52,154 nt of DNA, taken from IMG/VR virus record IMGVR_UViG_3300008517_000183, positions 1 through 52,154 of that record. One strand, given 5' to 3'. Under the pieces are notes generated by a model that had not been told where the DNA came from, ran no database searches, and saw only the letters and a program-made list of their open reading frames with translations. This DNA comes from a virus. Shown piece by piece: positions 39,722-46,974 of the stretch (positions are counted from its first letter, which is position 1; each line of letters starts with the position of its first letter). A program made the translations under genes and the position numbers.

Positions 39722-40356
39722 TAGAGTTCAAACGAAACTACGGATTGATAACGGGGCTATTTTGTTTGGTTGCCCCGATTGCCCCATTGGTGGAAAAAGG
39801 AATTAGTCATTTTTGTAGTATCAACGTCTGGTTGACGTGGGTGTTAGGCGGGGTGCTGTTGTTAACTATAATCCTCCCCTCACGATTAGGGAGTATAATC
39901 CAAATCGTTTTAACTCTCGGGGCCGGGGTGCTCTCAATGATCAGTCAATATGACAATGCATTTATTGTCCTGATAGGGATCATAGGGTTTAACCTTATTC
40001 GGGTTTATGGGTATTTTAATACAAAAAGGATCCCTAAAATTGTGGTGAGTTTTGTCACGGTTATCTCGTTATGGTTGGTAACAGCGATTATCCAAACTCA
40101 AGGTCAATCATTTTATTCCCCTGTACAATTCGTACTATTTATGGGTATGGCTGTATTGGTTTATTACAATACCTACCTATTTGATCAAAATAAAAAACAG
40201 GATAAGCTCAATCAAAAAGAAAAAGAATTAAAAGAAAAAGAATCCCAGTTACAAAATATAGAAAAATCACAAAAAGACCTGACCAAATTTATAAAAGATA
40301 TTCAGAATCATCTACATAAAATCGTGCGTGAGGTGGGGGATGGAAAAACAAACTAA
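39709..40356 (+). CDS. Multi-pass membrane protein with C-terminal coiled coil
   Basis: The 215-residue protein has about six hydrophobic segments in the first 160 residues and a charged coiled-coil tail (LNQKEKELKEKESQLQNIEK). It is coupled to the next gene, which is another coiled-coil membrane protein. Lysis or membrane-associated role is possible; holin function is not demonstrated. Confidence 0.55.
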   Translation: MVVVIEFKRNYGLITGLFCLVAPIAPLVEKGISHFCSINVWLTWVLGGVLLLTIILPSRLGSIIQIVLTLGAGVLSMISQYDNAFIVLIGIIGFNLIRVYGYFNTKRIPKIVVSFVTVISLWLVTAIIQTQGQSFYSPVQFVLFMGMAVLVYYNTYLFDQNKKQDKLNQKEKELKEKESQLQNIEKSQKDLTKFIKDIQNHLHKIVREVGDGKTN

Positions 40357-40618
40357 CACACAAAAAATAGAGCATATCAAAGAGATGGTGGACACAATGG
40401 ATAGACGGATAAGTCTGCTAGAAAATACCCAAAACCTAACAGTTGAGGTCAAAGAAACGATGTTCAAAAACAATATGCTCTTAGAACAGCATTTAGAACA
40501 GCATGAAAGAGAAGAAGGCCAAGGTAGATTTAAAACTCAGAATAAAATCACAATAACCGCTATTTCGTTGACAGGGATTATTGGCATCGCAGGATTGATA
40601 ATTAATCTGATAAAATAA
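40340..40618 (+). CDS. Coiled-coil protein with C-terminal membrane anchor (XhlA-like layout)
   Basis: ATG at 40340 after GGTGGGGG. The 92-residue protein is helical with heptads (IKEMVDTMDRRISLLENTQ) and ends in a single hydrophobic helix (ITAISLTGIIGIAGLIINL). This matches haemolysin XhlA-type lysis accessory proteins. The structural operon ends here. Confidence 0.6.
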   Translation: MEKQTNTQKIEHIKEMVDTMDRRISLLENTQNLTVEVKETMFKNNMLLEQHLEQHEREEGQGRFKTQNKITITAISLTGIIGIAGLIINLIK

Positions 40619-40648
40619 AAAACCCCGCAGGAAACAGCCGCAGGGTTA
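40615..40648 (-). terminator. Minus-strand terminator 2
   Basis: Read on the minus strand, AACCCTGCGG pairs with CCTGCGGGGTT around CTGTTT and is followed by T-rich TTTTATTTTA. It backs up the nearer terminator of the leftward operon and separates it from the convergent structural operon. Confidence 0.7.
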
Positions 40649-40710
40649 AATCAAAAACAAAATGAATCAAATCTTTGTATTAATAATATACTACATTAAT
40701 ATATAAAAAG

Positions 40711-40746
40711 CAATAAAAAACCCATTATCACCAGAAGGCAGTAATG
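40711..40746 (-). terminator. Minus-strand terminator 1
   Basis: On the minus strand CCCATTA pairs with TAATGGG and is followed by T6. It lies 60 bases after the last leftward gene (40806). Confidence 0.85.
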
Positions 40747-40805
40747 GGCGTGTAAGTTACACCTAAGCAATGTAATTTTCGCATACTTTTAATAATTTGT
40801 CAAAT

Positions 40806-41294
40806 CTAACATAAATATTCTTCCCCCCAATTGAATGTGTCTAATACAAAAAGTTCCACTTGCCACAAATAAAGTTTTATTCCGTCTTCATTAAGTTCTG
40901 GGATATTGGATAGAAACATCCACCGCTCTATCCCTTTTTTATATGGCAAATACCCATAAATGGCGGCAAATGCCACAGTAGCATGAACAATATTACTATA
41001 TTTTTCAGTATTAAACCATTTAAAGTTTAATACATTTTTTGCTGATTCCTCTGTTCTATCTTTTCCAGTCAACCAGTTATCAGCCCAGGAGGTATATATT
41101 TTACAAAATTTACAATTACAGAAACATTCATCTGAAAAACTGTTTGTAATCGCTGATTTTATAGCAACCTCAAAATTAGACAATCTATTACAAACATCGT
41201 ATAACCATTTTTTTACTTTTTTTGACCACTCTTCCCCCATATCAGGGGTGATCATGTTGGCGCAAAATATTTCGTAATCTTTTAATAAGTTCAT
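40806..41294 (-). CDS. Hypothetical protein with Cys cluster, 162 aa
   Basis: Last gene of the leftward operon. Helical, aromatic-rich, with CFCNCKFC near residue 57, a possible zinc or iron-sulphur site. Preceded by a strong AAGGAGGAA site on the minus strand. Function unknown. Confidence 0.6.
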   Translation of the reverse strand: MNLLKDYEIFCANMITPDMGEEWSKKVKKWLYDVCNRLSNFEVAIKSAITNSFSDECFCNCKFCKIYTSWADNWLTGKDRTEESAKNVLNFKWFNTEKYSNIVHATVAFAAIYGYLPYKKGIERWMFLSNIPELNEDGIKLYLWQVELFVLDTFNWGEEYLC

Positions 41295-41342
41295 TTTCTA
41301 TTCCTCCTTAAAATAGGCCCCGGTTAAGGGGCCATGGATAAA

Positions 41343-41489
41343 TTAAATACTATTTAAGATTTTTTCTTCGATGTTTTTGACTTCATCATCACTCATGTTA
41401 TCAGTGATCATCTCGTCAGCCATCTCATTCAATTTTTCCAATTCTTTGTCGCTGTAACCGTTGGTGTTGTTTTCGTTAAATCTTTTCAT
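41343..41489 (-). CDS. Small acidic helical protein, 48 aa
   Basis: Preceded by AAGGAGGACGAA. MKRFNENNTNGYSDKELEKL and many Asp/Glu. It lies downstream of the CAAGATGA repeat cluster and of a candidate promoter. An antirepressor or antitoxin-like role would be a guess. Confidence 0.6.
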   Translation of the reverse strand: MKRFNENNTNGYSDKELEKLNEMADEMITDNMSDDEVKNIEEKILNSI

Positions 41490-41526
41490 TTCGTCCTCCT
41501 TAAGACTTCAGGGTTTTTATTACCCT

Positions 41527-41555
41527 ATACTATATATAAGCACAAACCGTGCCAA
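41527..41555 (-). promoter_or_regulatory. Minus-strand promoter candidate in the operator cluster
   Basis: On the minus strand TTGGCA (41555-41550) and TAGTAT (41532-41527) are spaced by 17 bases. The -35 box overlaps one CAAGATGA motif, so a protein bound there would control it. Confidence 0.5.
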
Positions 41556-41731
41556 GATGACACAAGGTCTATTGGCTGATATTAGCTGATATAGACAAAA
41601 CCACTTATAAATAGGTAAAATAGAAATGTATATAGTGCGTCAAGATGATACAACAATTTTAGTAAAACTGTATACAGTGTGTCATCTTGCTACCCTTTTT
41701 CAGTGGTTTCTGTATACGTTGGCTCATCTTG
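41553..41731. promoter_or_regulatory. Cluster of four CAAGATGA operator-like repeats
   Basis: CAAGATGACACA (41553-41564), CAAGATGATACA (41641-41652), the reverse TGTGTCATCTTG (41678-41689) and reverse TCATCTTGACACAC (41724-41737). The last two follow TATAC by exactly six bases and are 42 bp apart, about four helical turns. They lie in a 200-base gap with overlapping promoters. Confidence 0.7.
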
Positions 41732-41935
41732 ACACACTTCCTTAGACCGCAAATATCTGTCCCTTCTTTTGACAGGATCATAGTTATATTTTTGTACATT
41801 TTTATAATATTCGCTCATTTTTTGTATTTTTTTCTCTTTATTTTTTGCGTACCACTCTTTAGCGGCTTGCTTAGCTCTCTCTTTGTTTTTTAAATATCGT
41901 TCTTTTCTTTTCTCCCGGTCATATTTGCGTGGCAT
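41690..41935 (-). CDS. Very basic Lys/Arg/Tyr-rich protein, 81 aa
   Basis: MPRKYDREKRKERYLKNKER opens a highly charged protein with repeated KRKERY-like and YKN blocks, probably nucleic-acid binding. Its last codons overlap two of the CAAGATGA motifs. Function unknown. Confidence 0.55.
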   Translation of the reverse strand: MPRKYDREKRKERYLKNKERAKQAAKEWYAKNKEKKIQKMSEYYKNVQKYNYDPVKRRDRYLRSKEVCQDEPTYTETTEKG

Positions 41936-42006
41936 GAGTTACCCCCTATATATTATATGCAATAACTATGCCAAGGAATTATTTTAACTCCTATATTCAT
42001 AACTCT

Positions 42007-42204
42007 CTAAACTTCTGTTTCTTCGAGATAATATTCGGTGCTGACCACGCCACCCTCATCTATATCTACGCTTTTCCCAAAAATATTTCCATATCTATAT
42101 TTCCATACAGCTGTATAAGGGAAGTTGCCCTGTATGTGTGGATGCACGTTTTTTGCCCCATCATAAATACGCTTATAGAATTCTTTTTCTGTAACTTTAA
42201 CCAT
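42007..42204 (-). CDS. Hypothetical protein, 65 aa
   Basis: Immediately downstream of the 42208 gene on the minus strand. MVKVTEKEFYKRIYDGAKNV, with a C-terminal DEGGVVSTEYYLEETEV strand-like part. Function unknown. Confidence 0.55.
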   Translation of the reverse strand: MVKVTEKEFYKRIYDGAKNVHPHIQGNFPYTAVWKYRYGNIFGKSVDIDEGGVVSTEYYLEETEV

Positions 42205-42207
42205 TTT

Positions 42208-42495
42208 TTAATCCTCCTCAATCTCAATATCATAAACCGTTTTAGGCGTAATAGATTTCACAAATACATTGTTTTTGGATAATTTAGGCTTGCCTTTCAA
42301 CCATTCATCGTTTTCTATAGGGATGATAAAATCTTTTCGAGCAATACTATTCAGAGGGACTCTGTTTTTTTGCCAGCTAAATAATGCTTTAATTGCTTTA
42401 TTGTTGGGAGAAACAGGCTCTCTGTACCACCCGTCTTTCATGGCTATATGTTTGGTTATATTTTTGATCCTGTTTTTTATCTTTTCAAAAATCAT
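42208..42495 (-). CDS. Hypothetical protein with GKPKLSKNN motif, 95 aa
   Basis: Overlaps the previous gene (ATGA). Basic N-terminus, then WLKGKPKLSKNNVFVKS. The neighbour at 42492 carries the matching GKPKIAKNNLYVKA, so the two share a C-terminal module despite different N-termini. Confidence 0.55.
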   Translation of the reverse strand: MIFEKIKNRIKNITKHIAMKDGWYREPVSPNNKAIKALFSWQKNRVPLNSIARKDFIIPIENDEWLKGKPKLSKNNVFVKSITPKTVYDIEIEED

Positions 42496-42839
42496 AATAA
42501 CTCCTCAAAATTATCATTTACAAGGTCAGTTATTTTAGGATCAATATTTTTCATTTTATGTAAACCTTTTGCCTTGACATATAGATTGTTTTTCGCAATT
42601 TTCGGCTTGCCGTTTAGCCTCTTATCTTTGTTTTTAGGGAAAACACGGACTCCTTTTTCATCCTCAACGTATGAAAATTTTGGCAAATTGGCATCAACAT
42701 AAATATTCCCTGTTGGTTTAGCTGTTAGCCCCCTAATTTTCTTCCTATTTTCAAAAGCCGTTGCAATCCAAAACCCTACAAACCCGCCGATTGTCAGCCC
42801 TAAAAATAAGGCGTATAAAAACATTCCTGGATTATTCAT
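42492..42839 (-). CDS. Membrane-anchored protein with GKPKIAKNN motif, 116 aa
   Basis: The ATG at 42839 follows AAGGAGAACC. One N-terminal hydrophobic helix (MFLYALFLGLTIGGFVGFWI) anchors it; the cytoplasmic part ends with the module shared with 42208. Function unknown. Confidence 0.55.
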   Translation of the reverse strand: MNNPGMFLYALFLGLTIGGFVGFWIATAFENRKKIRGLTAKPTGNIYVDANLPKFSYVEDEKGVRVFPKNKDKRLNGKPKIAKNNLYVKAKGLHKMKNIDPKITDLVNDNFEELL

Positions 42840-43056
42840 TTGGTTCTCCTTCTGGAAATATTGATTCCTGGAATATAGATAGATTAGTTTCTGACTCAAT
42901 ATAGGCGTCGTATAGATAGGATCTGTGTTGTGTAATTATTCCGTATAATTCAATTTTAGTTTTTGCCTCATCAATAATTCCATATCCAAACAATCCATCT
43001 CGATGCGGATCTCGATACTCTTTCATTCTATTTTTTATCTCTTTAATTGTCATCAT
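42832..43056 (-). CDS. Hypothetical protein, 74 aa
   Basis: Start at ATG 43056 (or 43053) after GAAGGAGAAA. MMTIKEIKNRMKEYRDPHRD suggests helices with a basic patch. Overlaps both neighbours. Function unknown. Confidence 0.55.
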   Translation of the reverse strand: MMTIKEIKNRMKEYRDPHRDGLFGYGIIDEAKTKIELYGIITQHRSYLYDAYIESETNLSIFQESIFPEGEPNE

Positions 43057-43237
43057 TTTCTCCTTCAAACAATTTAATAGCACTTTCAATCACATCGAGA
43101 TGATTGATAAAATTGTCAATATCATCTGACATCAGTCGATGATTAGAAATTGCTGAATAAGATAGAATATCACGGATTATTTTTATCAATCTGTATTTCT
43201 CTATTTTTAATGTCTCTAATGCATAATTACCCATCAT
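43043..43237 (-). CDS. Small helical protein, 64 aa
   Basis: Start at 43237 after AAGGAGGAAA. Mostly helical (LETLKIEKYRLIKIIRDIL), acidic end. Function unknown. Confidence 0.55.
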   Translation of the reverse strand: MMGNYALETLKIEKYRLIKIIRDILSYSAISNHRLMSDDIDNFINHLDVIESAIKLFEGENDDN

Positions 43238-43245
43238 TTTCCTCC

Positions 43246-43422
43246 TTACACCCAACTATTTTGATTGTTATACCAATTTATAAATTTCTTTGCGCCACCT
43301 CTGTAAATTTTCCCGTCGTATTTCCACCGTCCGGTATGGGGATAGAAATCGACATTCGGCTTATTTTCCTCTCGAAAAAGGCAAACAGTTTCTTTGAATG
43401 TAAAATTCATTCCCTTTTTCAC
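43246..43422 (-). CDS. C-terminal half of a split small phage protein (VDFYPHTGRW)
   Basis: GTG start at 43422 (MKKGMNFTF) or ATG at 43410. It has VDFYPHTGRWKYDGKIYRGG, the end pattern of a single 60-80-residue phage protein I recall as starting MGEVFKAL. That start is present in the overlapping frame upstream (43498). A +1 shift near the 29-nt repeat would join them. Confidence 0.55.
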   Translation of the reverse strand: MKKGMNFTFKETVCLFREENKPNVDFYPHTGRWKYDGKIYRGGAKKFINWYNNQNSWV

Positions 43423-43498
43423 TGCTTTTTACTCTTTTATTGTGCCGTTTTTGTCTGTTTTTCTGTAGGGCCTTAAAAACTTCTCCCATTTCACCCAT
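43361..43498 (-). CDS. N-terminal half of a split small phage protein (MGEVFKAL)
   Basis: MGEMGEVFKALQKNRQKRHN starts after GAGGAG. This is the usual opening of the small family whose end appears in the overlapping frame (43246-43422). The two frames overlap by 62 bases around the 29-nt repeat at 43409-43437. Either they are two genes or one gene frameshifted by that repeat. Confidence 0.55.
   Translation of the reverse strand: MGEMGEVFKALQKNRQKRHNKRVKSSEKGNEFYIQRNCLPFSRGK
43409..43437. repeat. 29-nt dispersed repeat, copy at 43.4 kb (inverted)
   Basis: Reverse complement of 1497-1525, 29 of 29 bases. It carries the GTG that starts MKKG in both places. It lies exactly where the split small protein changes frame. 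Confidence 0.8.
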
Positions 43499-43853
43499 TG
43501 TAAAAACTCCTCTTAATCTCTTCTAACCTGTTATATACCTCATCTCCGACAAGAGACCTCAGTATTTCCTCCCGCTGCCCCTCTGTCATAGGTTTACCGG
43601 TCTGAGGGTCAATATTTTGATCTATTAGAGAGTGTATATACCTACACAAAGGGATCACATTAGCCGGGATAAATGCCATGTGAGGACTTGAGCCTCTCCC
43701 GAACACGTGAGCGGGGTCGATTTTGGATAACAATCCGCTCCAATGAGGTTTAACTATGTATATATATTTACGACTATATAGACATTCTCCCCCCCAATGT
43801 TTAAATGATAATCGTTTGCATTGTATCCACGTTTTAGCGGGTTTATAGATCAT
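43491..43853 (-). CDS. HNH-type endonuclease (DPAH group)
   Basis: The 120-residue protein has a Cys pair near the start (CKRLSFKHWGGEC) and the core IDPAHVFGRGSSPH, then IPLCRYIHSLID, the layout of DUF968/NinG-like HNH nucleases that process recombination intermediates. It is overlapped by the genes on both sides. Confidence 0.7.
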   Translation of the reverse strand: MIYKPAKTWIQCKRLSFKHWGGECLYSRKYIYIVKPHWSGLLSKIDPAHVFGRGSSPHMAFIPANVIPLCRYIHSLIDQNIDPQTGKPMTEGQREEILRSLVGDEVYNRLEEIKRSFYNG

Positions 43854-44316
43854 CCTCTACCTCCGGTAATTCGACGTTGTATTTTCCCGCAACTAATGTT
43901 AATGCCCAATAAGCCGTCAACAATTGATTATTAGATATTTTAGGTGACGAGGTTGAAGGGGACGGGATTAACCCAATGTCAAACGACCCGTCAATTGTCC
44001 TGATTCGTTGCTCTCGGGTAGGCCACGGGGCGTATCCCTCTAATAGAGAGTCGTCCGGGATCGAACAGGCATAGAATAAAATCCTTATTTTGAACTCATC
44101 CCGAGTATACCCTGATAGCTCATCAATGTTATGCACAGCCCATTTCCACAGATGTGTAAGATGGGCGTGAAACCGTTTCAAAAGCTCTCCTGAATGCCTG
44201 ATATCGTTCGACAGGACGATCTTAAATGGCTTGTCTGCCTTCGAGACAATATCAACCATCTCTTCGCACACAGGGCCTATATTCTCGGGTGTGAGGGATT
44301 TATAGGTCTTTGTCAT
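43843..44316 (-). CDS. Possible NinB-like recombination protein, 157 aa
   Basis: Between a Cas4-like nuclease and an HNH nuclease. IRHSGELLKRFHAHLTHLWKW has the flavour of NinB/Orf proteins, which load onto ssDNA during phage recombination, but the match is weak. An alternative is an unrelated structural partner of the nuclease. Confidence 0.45.
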   Translation of the reverse strand: MTKTYKSLTPENIGPVCEEMVDIVSKADKPFKIVLSNDIRHSGELLKRFHAHLTHLWKWAVHNIDELSGYTRDEFKIRILFYACSIPDDSLLEGYAPWPTREQRIRTIDGSFDIGLIPSPSTSSPKISNNQLLTAYWALTLVAGKYNVELPEVEDDL

Positions 44317-45116
44317 TTGTCACTCACCTTTTCCTCTCCATACCATAACCCGGATTTAGATAGATATTCTTGCCAGCAGGTATCCCGCCAACTACAATAC
44401 CCACATTCCCAATCGGATTTATACTGAATTTTATTTCGTTGCCTTAAAGCGTGAAATCCCCCACCATGGATAAGCTGTTTTTTCTCCCGGTTAGGGATAT
44501 TTTTAGTCTCGACAGCTTTTTCAATGCGTTTCAATTTTGATACGACATCATCAAAACTAAAACGGTATAGATCATTGCCGACCTGTAACCCCTCGGGAAC
44601 TCGTAACACCTCAAACTCTGTACGATATCCAGAATCTCGGCCTATATAAGGATGTAACCATTTTGTAATCTGGAAAATCTCTGAATAAATAAAAATCTGT
44701 TTGAGATAATCTATCTTAGGCTTACCTGTTTTCTGGATATTAACAATCCCCCGTCCGAACATAGATTTTAATTCCACTCCTACGTCTCCGTCGGGGGTAG
44801 TGATAATGTAATCCGCTGTACACGAGATAGGATATTTAAGCCCAGGATAAGAGACTTTTTTCTTAATCTGAGATTGTAGCCTATACCCAGTTTCCTCGCA
44901 ATAAAATTCGAGGAATTCCTCGAACAGATGTTCGGTCAGATATCCGTATCGCTGTTTTAATATCCCTCCCGGGGTATCGGGGTTGGTTATAGGCTCATCA
45001 ATCCACCTATAGTAGAGCTGCCTAGAGCAATTACCTACACTAGATCCATGATGAGAGGTTGTCTCCCATTTTGGCCTATCCATAAGCCATTTATCGAAAT
45101 CGTTTAATAGTTTCAT
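44313..45116 (-). CDS. Cas4/AddB-like PD-(D/E)XK nuclease with Fe-S site
   Basis: The 267-residue protein is the first gene of the leftward operon. It has Cys in VGNCSRQLYYR (C30), TEH (H63), ADYII (D102), VELKS (E115, K117) and C-terminal CGYCSWRDTC (C238, C241, C247). One Cys far from three C-terminal ones is the iron-sulphur arrangement of Cas4 and AddB, and D/E-K gives the nuclease core. It probably processes DNA ends during recombination. Confidence 0.8.
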   Translation of the reverse strand: MKLLNDFDKWLMDRPKWETTSHHGSSVGNCSRQLYYRWIDEPITNPDTPGGILKQRYGYLTEHLFEEFLEFYCEETGYRLQSQIKKKVSYPGLKYPISCTADYIITTPDGDVGVELKSMFGRGIVNIQKTGKPKIDYLKQIFIYSEIFQITKWLHPYIGRDSGYRTEFEVLRVPEGLQVGNDLYRFSFDDVVSKLKRIEKAVETKNIPNREKKQLIHGGGFHALRQRNKIQYKSDWECGYCSWRDTCWQEYLSKSGLWYGEEKVSDK

Positions 45117-45124
45117 ACTTTGAT

Positions 45125-45151
45125 TCTATACCAAAAATAAAAATAAGTCAA
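45125..45151 (-). promoter_or_regulatory. Leftward promoter candidate for the nuclease operon
   Basis: On the minus strand TTGACT (45151-45146) and an extended -10 TGGTATAGA (TATAGA 45130-45125) are spaced by 15 bases. Spacing is short, but the extended -10 may compensate. It is divergent from the promoter at 45180. Confidence 0.35.
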
Positions 45152-45179
45152 TAAAAAGATATAAAAAGAATAAAAATAG

Positions 45180-45207
45180 TTGACAAATAAAATATAGAGT
45201 ATATAAT
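45180..45207 (+). promoter_or_regulatory. Rightward promoter with TTGACAAATAAAATA box
   Basis: TTGACA (45180-45185) and TATAAT (45202-45207) are spaced by 16 bases. The 15-base -35 region is identical to the one at 6056. It drives the right-arm accessory genes. Confidence 0.8.
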
Positions 45208-45226
45208 TGATATTAAGGGGGACGAA

Positions 45227-45541
45227 ATGGAATGGGTAATTAAATTAGGCGGGACAGAATGGAAAAAGGGAGATAAACATAGGATATATTTTGATAGTGA
45301 TGTGGTTAATGAAATAGCCGGATGGAAGATCGGTTACTATAACACAGGGAATATATCATGGGCCTCATTTCAAGGAGAGGATGTATCAAATACATTCGCT
45401 CGTAAAAACGCAATGACCGGGGCTGAAAGATTATACTACGATGTTAAGACAAAAAAATGGGTTAATTGGATGGTTCCAGAAGTGACGTTCAATGCATTTG
45501 TAGAAAGGATGGGGGTGAAAAATGGAATGGTTAATAATTAG
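45227..45541 (+). CDS. Hypothetical protein, 104 aa
   Basis: Preceded by AAGGGGGACGAA. Aromatic, mixed fold (IKLGGTEWKKGDKHRIYFD). First gene of the right arm. Function unknown. Confidence 0.55.
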   Translation: MEWVIKLGGTEWKKGDKHRIYFDSDVVNEIAGWKIGYYNTGNISWASFQGEDVSNTFARKNAMTGAERLYYDVKTKKWVNWMVPEVTFNAFVERMGVKNGMVNN

Positions 45542-45908
45542 TTTTTTCCTGGAAACAGGGATATTTACGAGTAATCAAGAGCTTTTTTTGGATTCGTATT
45601 ATGATTATAGAATTTATGACGTGTCTCAGAGCCTGTACACAGATATAGGTGTAGAGCTGAGAGCATTTGACCTGGTAATAATCAATGGCTCATCTTTTAT
45701 TATGATGCAGCAAAAACGGAGTACTTTTCTTGACCCGTTTCAGGCTGATTTTAAATTCGGTGTAGCGGTAGAGAGAGGGCCGATTAAAATAGGATATGAA
45801 CACCTATGCAAACACCCCTTTACACCCTCACCTGATTTGGATATGCCGACCCCTAAATACGGGGGGTATGATAAATTATACATCCGGTTTGAAGGGACAT
45901 TAAAGTGA
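45522..45908 (+). CDS. Hypothetical protein, 128 aa
   Basis: Starts inside the previous gene after GGGGGTG. N-terminus is hydrophobic, then a beta-rich part with FKFGVAVERGPIKIGYEHLC, somewhat like an outer-membrane strand pattern. Function unknown. Confidence 0.55.
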   Translation: MEWLIISFFLETGIFTSNQELFLDSYYDYRIYDVSQSLYTDIGVELRAFDLVIINGSSFIMMQQKRSTFLDPFQADFKFGVAVERGPIKIGYEHLCKHPFTPSPDLDMPTPKYGGYDKLYIRFEGTLK

Positions 45909-46093
45909 CTACCAAAGATTTTGAAAATATCGTTAAGAAAATCCGGGATAAATATCCTGAGAGAATATTCCCCGAGCCTACAGCAGGGTGTGCAGTAGGT
46001 AGATACACCGCCGCAGGGTGTAGATTAGCCTGTGATTTGATATTAATGGAGGTGAAAAATGAACGCAAGAAAAGCTACAAAAGAAACATTTGA
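45905..46093 (+). CDS. Small protein, 62 aa
   Basis: GTG start overlapping the previous stop. MTTKDFENIVKKIRDKYPER, with Cys residues in AGCAVGRYTAAGCRLAC. Possible metal site. Function unknown. Confidence 0.5.
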   Translation: MTTKDFENIVKKIRDKYPERIFPEPTAGCAVGRYTAAGCRLACDLILMEVKNERKKSYKRNI

Positions 46094-46235
46094 AAAATTA
46101 TATAAATGTAACAATACCAAAGAAGCACACCGATTTCATAGTAACTCAATTCAATTATACTGCCCCGCTTGTGGGTGTACGGTAACAGAAATTCATAGGG
46201 AGGCTAACGATGGCAATATTTCCAGAAATAAATGA
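46059..46235 (+). CDS. Small zinc-ribbon protein, 58 aa
   Basis: Preceded by GGAGGTGAAAA. LYCPACGCTV near residue 34 with KC near residue 17 could bind zinc. Overlaps the neighbours. Function unknown. Confidence 0.5.
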   Translation: MNARKATKETFEKLYKCNNTKEAHRFHSNSIQLYCPACGCTVTEIHREANDGNISRNK

Positions 46236-46413
46236 AAAGGAACTTATAGAGAGGCTGGAAAAAGCCCAATTAGAGATATCAAAGGCCCTGATAATGCAGA
46301 TTAAAAAATGGATCGACGATAATGAATTTGAATTATCAGGGCCTTTGATGAATAGTAAATATGTGGATTCGAATGAATTTAAAAAGGCTTTAGGGGTAAA
46401 GGATGAACTATAA
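46210..46413 (+). CDS. Small helical protein, 67 aa
   Basis: Preceded by AGGGAGGC. Mostly helical (ELIERLEKAQLEISKALIMQ). A perfect 18-bp inverted repeat lies within it (46278-46295 and 46332-46349). Its tail GPLMNSKYVDSNEF resembles GPCINSEYKISGSG in the next protein. Function unknown. Confidence 0.5.
   Translation: MAIFPEINEKELIERLEKAQLEISKALIMQIKKWIDDNEFELSGPLMNSKYVDSNEFKKALGVKDEL
46278..46349. repeat. Perfect 18-bp inverted repeat inside a gene
   Basis: The arm ATCAAAGGCCCTGATAAT (46278-46295) is the exact reverse complement of 46332-46349, separated by 36 bases. In mRNA this forms a long stable hairpin in the coding region. Confidence 0.85.
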
Positions 46414-46810
46414 TAATTTCAAATTCATCGATCCGACCCCGGATTGGCTAAGGCGGATTCTAATTGATACAGATAGGAGTGTAACAATGGTTGGAGAAAA
46501 ATTATCAGATTTTATGTTTAGAATCCAAATTACTAATGAGGATATGGAAAAACTGTGGGATGTGTGGACGAGTTGGCATCACATGGATTTGGAGTTTGAA
46601 CAATATTGGTTTGGGTATGATAAACTTAGTGAGGAGACAAATATCCCTATTCCCAAATTGAGGAAAATTATCAAATATTTCCGGGATAACAATATGGCCT
46701 ATCATGGGCCATGTATTAATAGTGAGTATAAAATTAGCGGGTCAGGAAGTTTTTTAAAATATAAATATATTGACCTACTATGGAATGAAATGAAGGAGTT
46801 GATAAAATGA
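46403..46810 (+). CDS. Winged-helix-like protein, 135 aa
   Basis: Overlaps the previous gene. The middle has a possible HTH (LSEETNIPIPKLRKIIKYFRDNN, about residues 75-97) followed by a beta hairpin (HGPCINSEYKI). Probably a transcription factor or replication accessory protein; function unknown. Confidence 0.5.
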   Translation: MNYNNFKFIDPTPDWLRRILIDTDRSVTMVGEKLSDFMFRIQITNEDMEKLWDVWTSWHHMDLEFEQYWFGYDKLSEETNIPIPKLRKIIKYFRDNNMAYHGPCINSEYKISGSGSFLKYKYIDLLWNEMKELIK

Positions 46811-46974
46811 ATGTAGATGTGAAGGAATTGATTGAAACATTGATTGATAATACAAAAACAATGATATCCTTGGATGGGTACACCATAGGATGGGGGCTGA
46901 CAGAAAAGATAGAAAGAAACAAAAAAATAATAGAATCAGCCACCGGGAAATTCTGGAATGAAATGGAGGAATAG
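46807..46974 (+). CDS. Small helical protein, 55 aa
   Basis: ATGA overlap with the previous stop. MNVDVKELIETLIDNTKTMI; ends MEE just before the first repeat gene, and its last codons supply that gene's GGAGG ribosome site. Function unknown. Confidence 0.5.
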   Translation: MNVDVKELIETLIDNTKTMISLDGYTIGWGLTEKIERNKKIIESATGKFWNEMEE

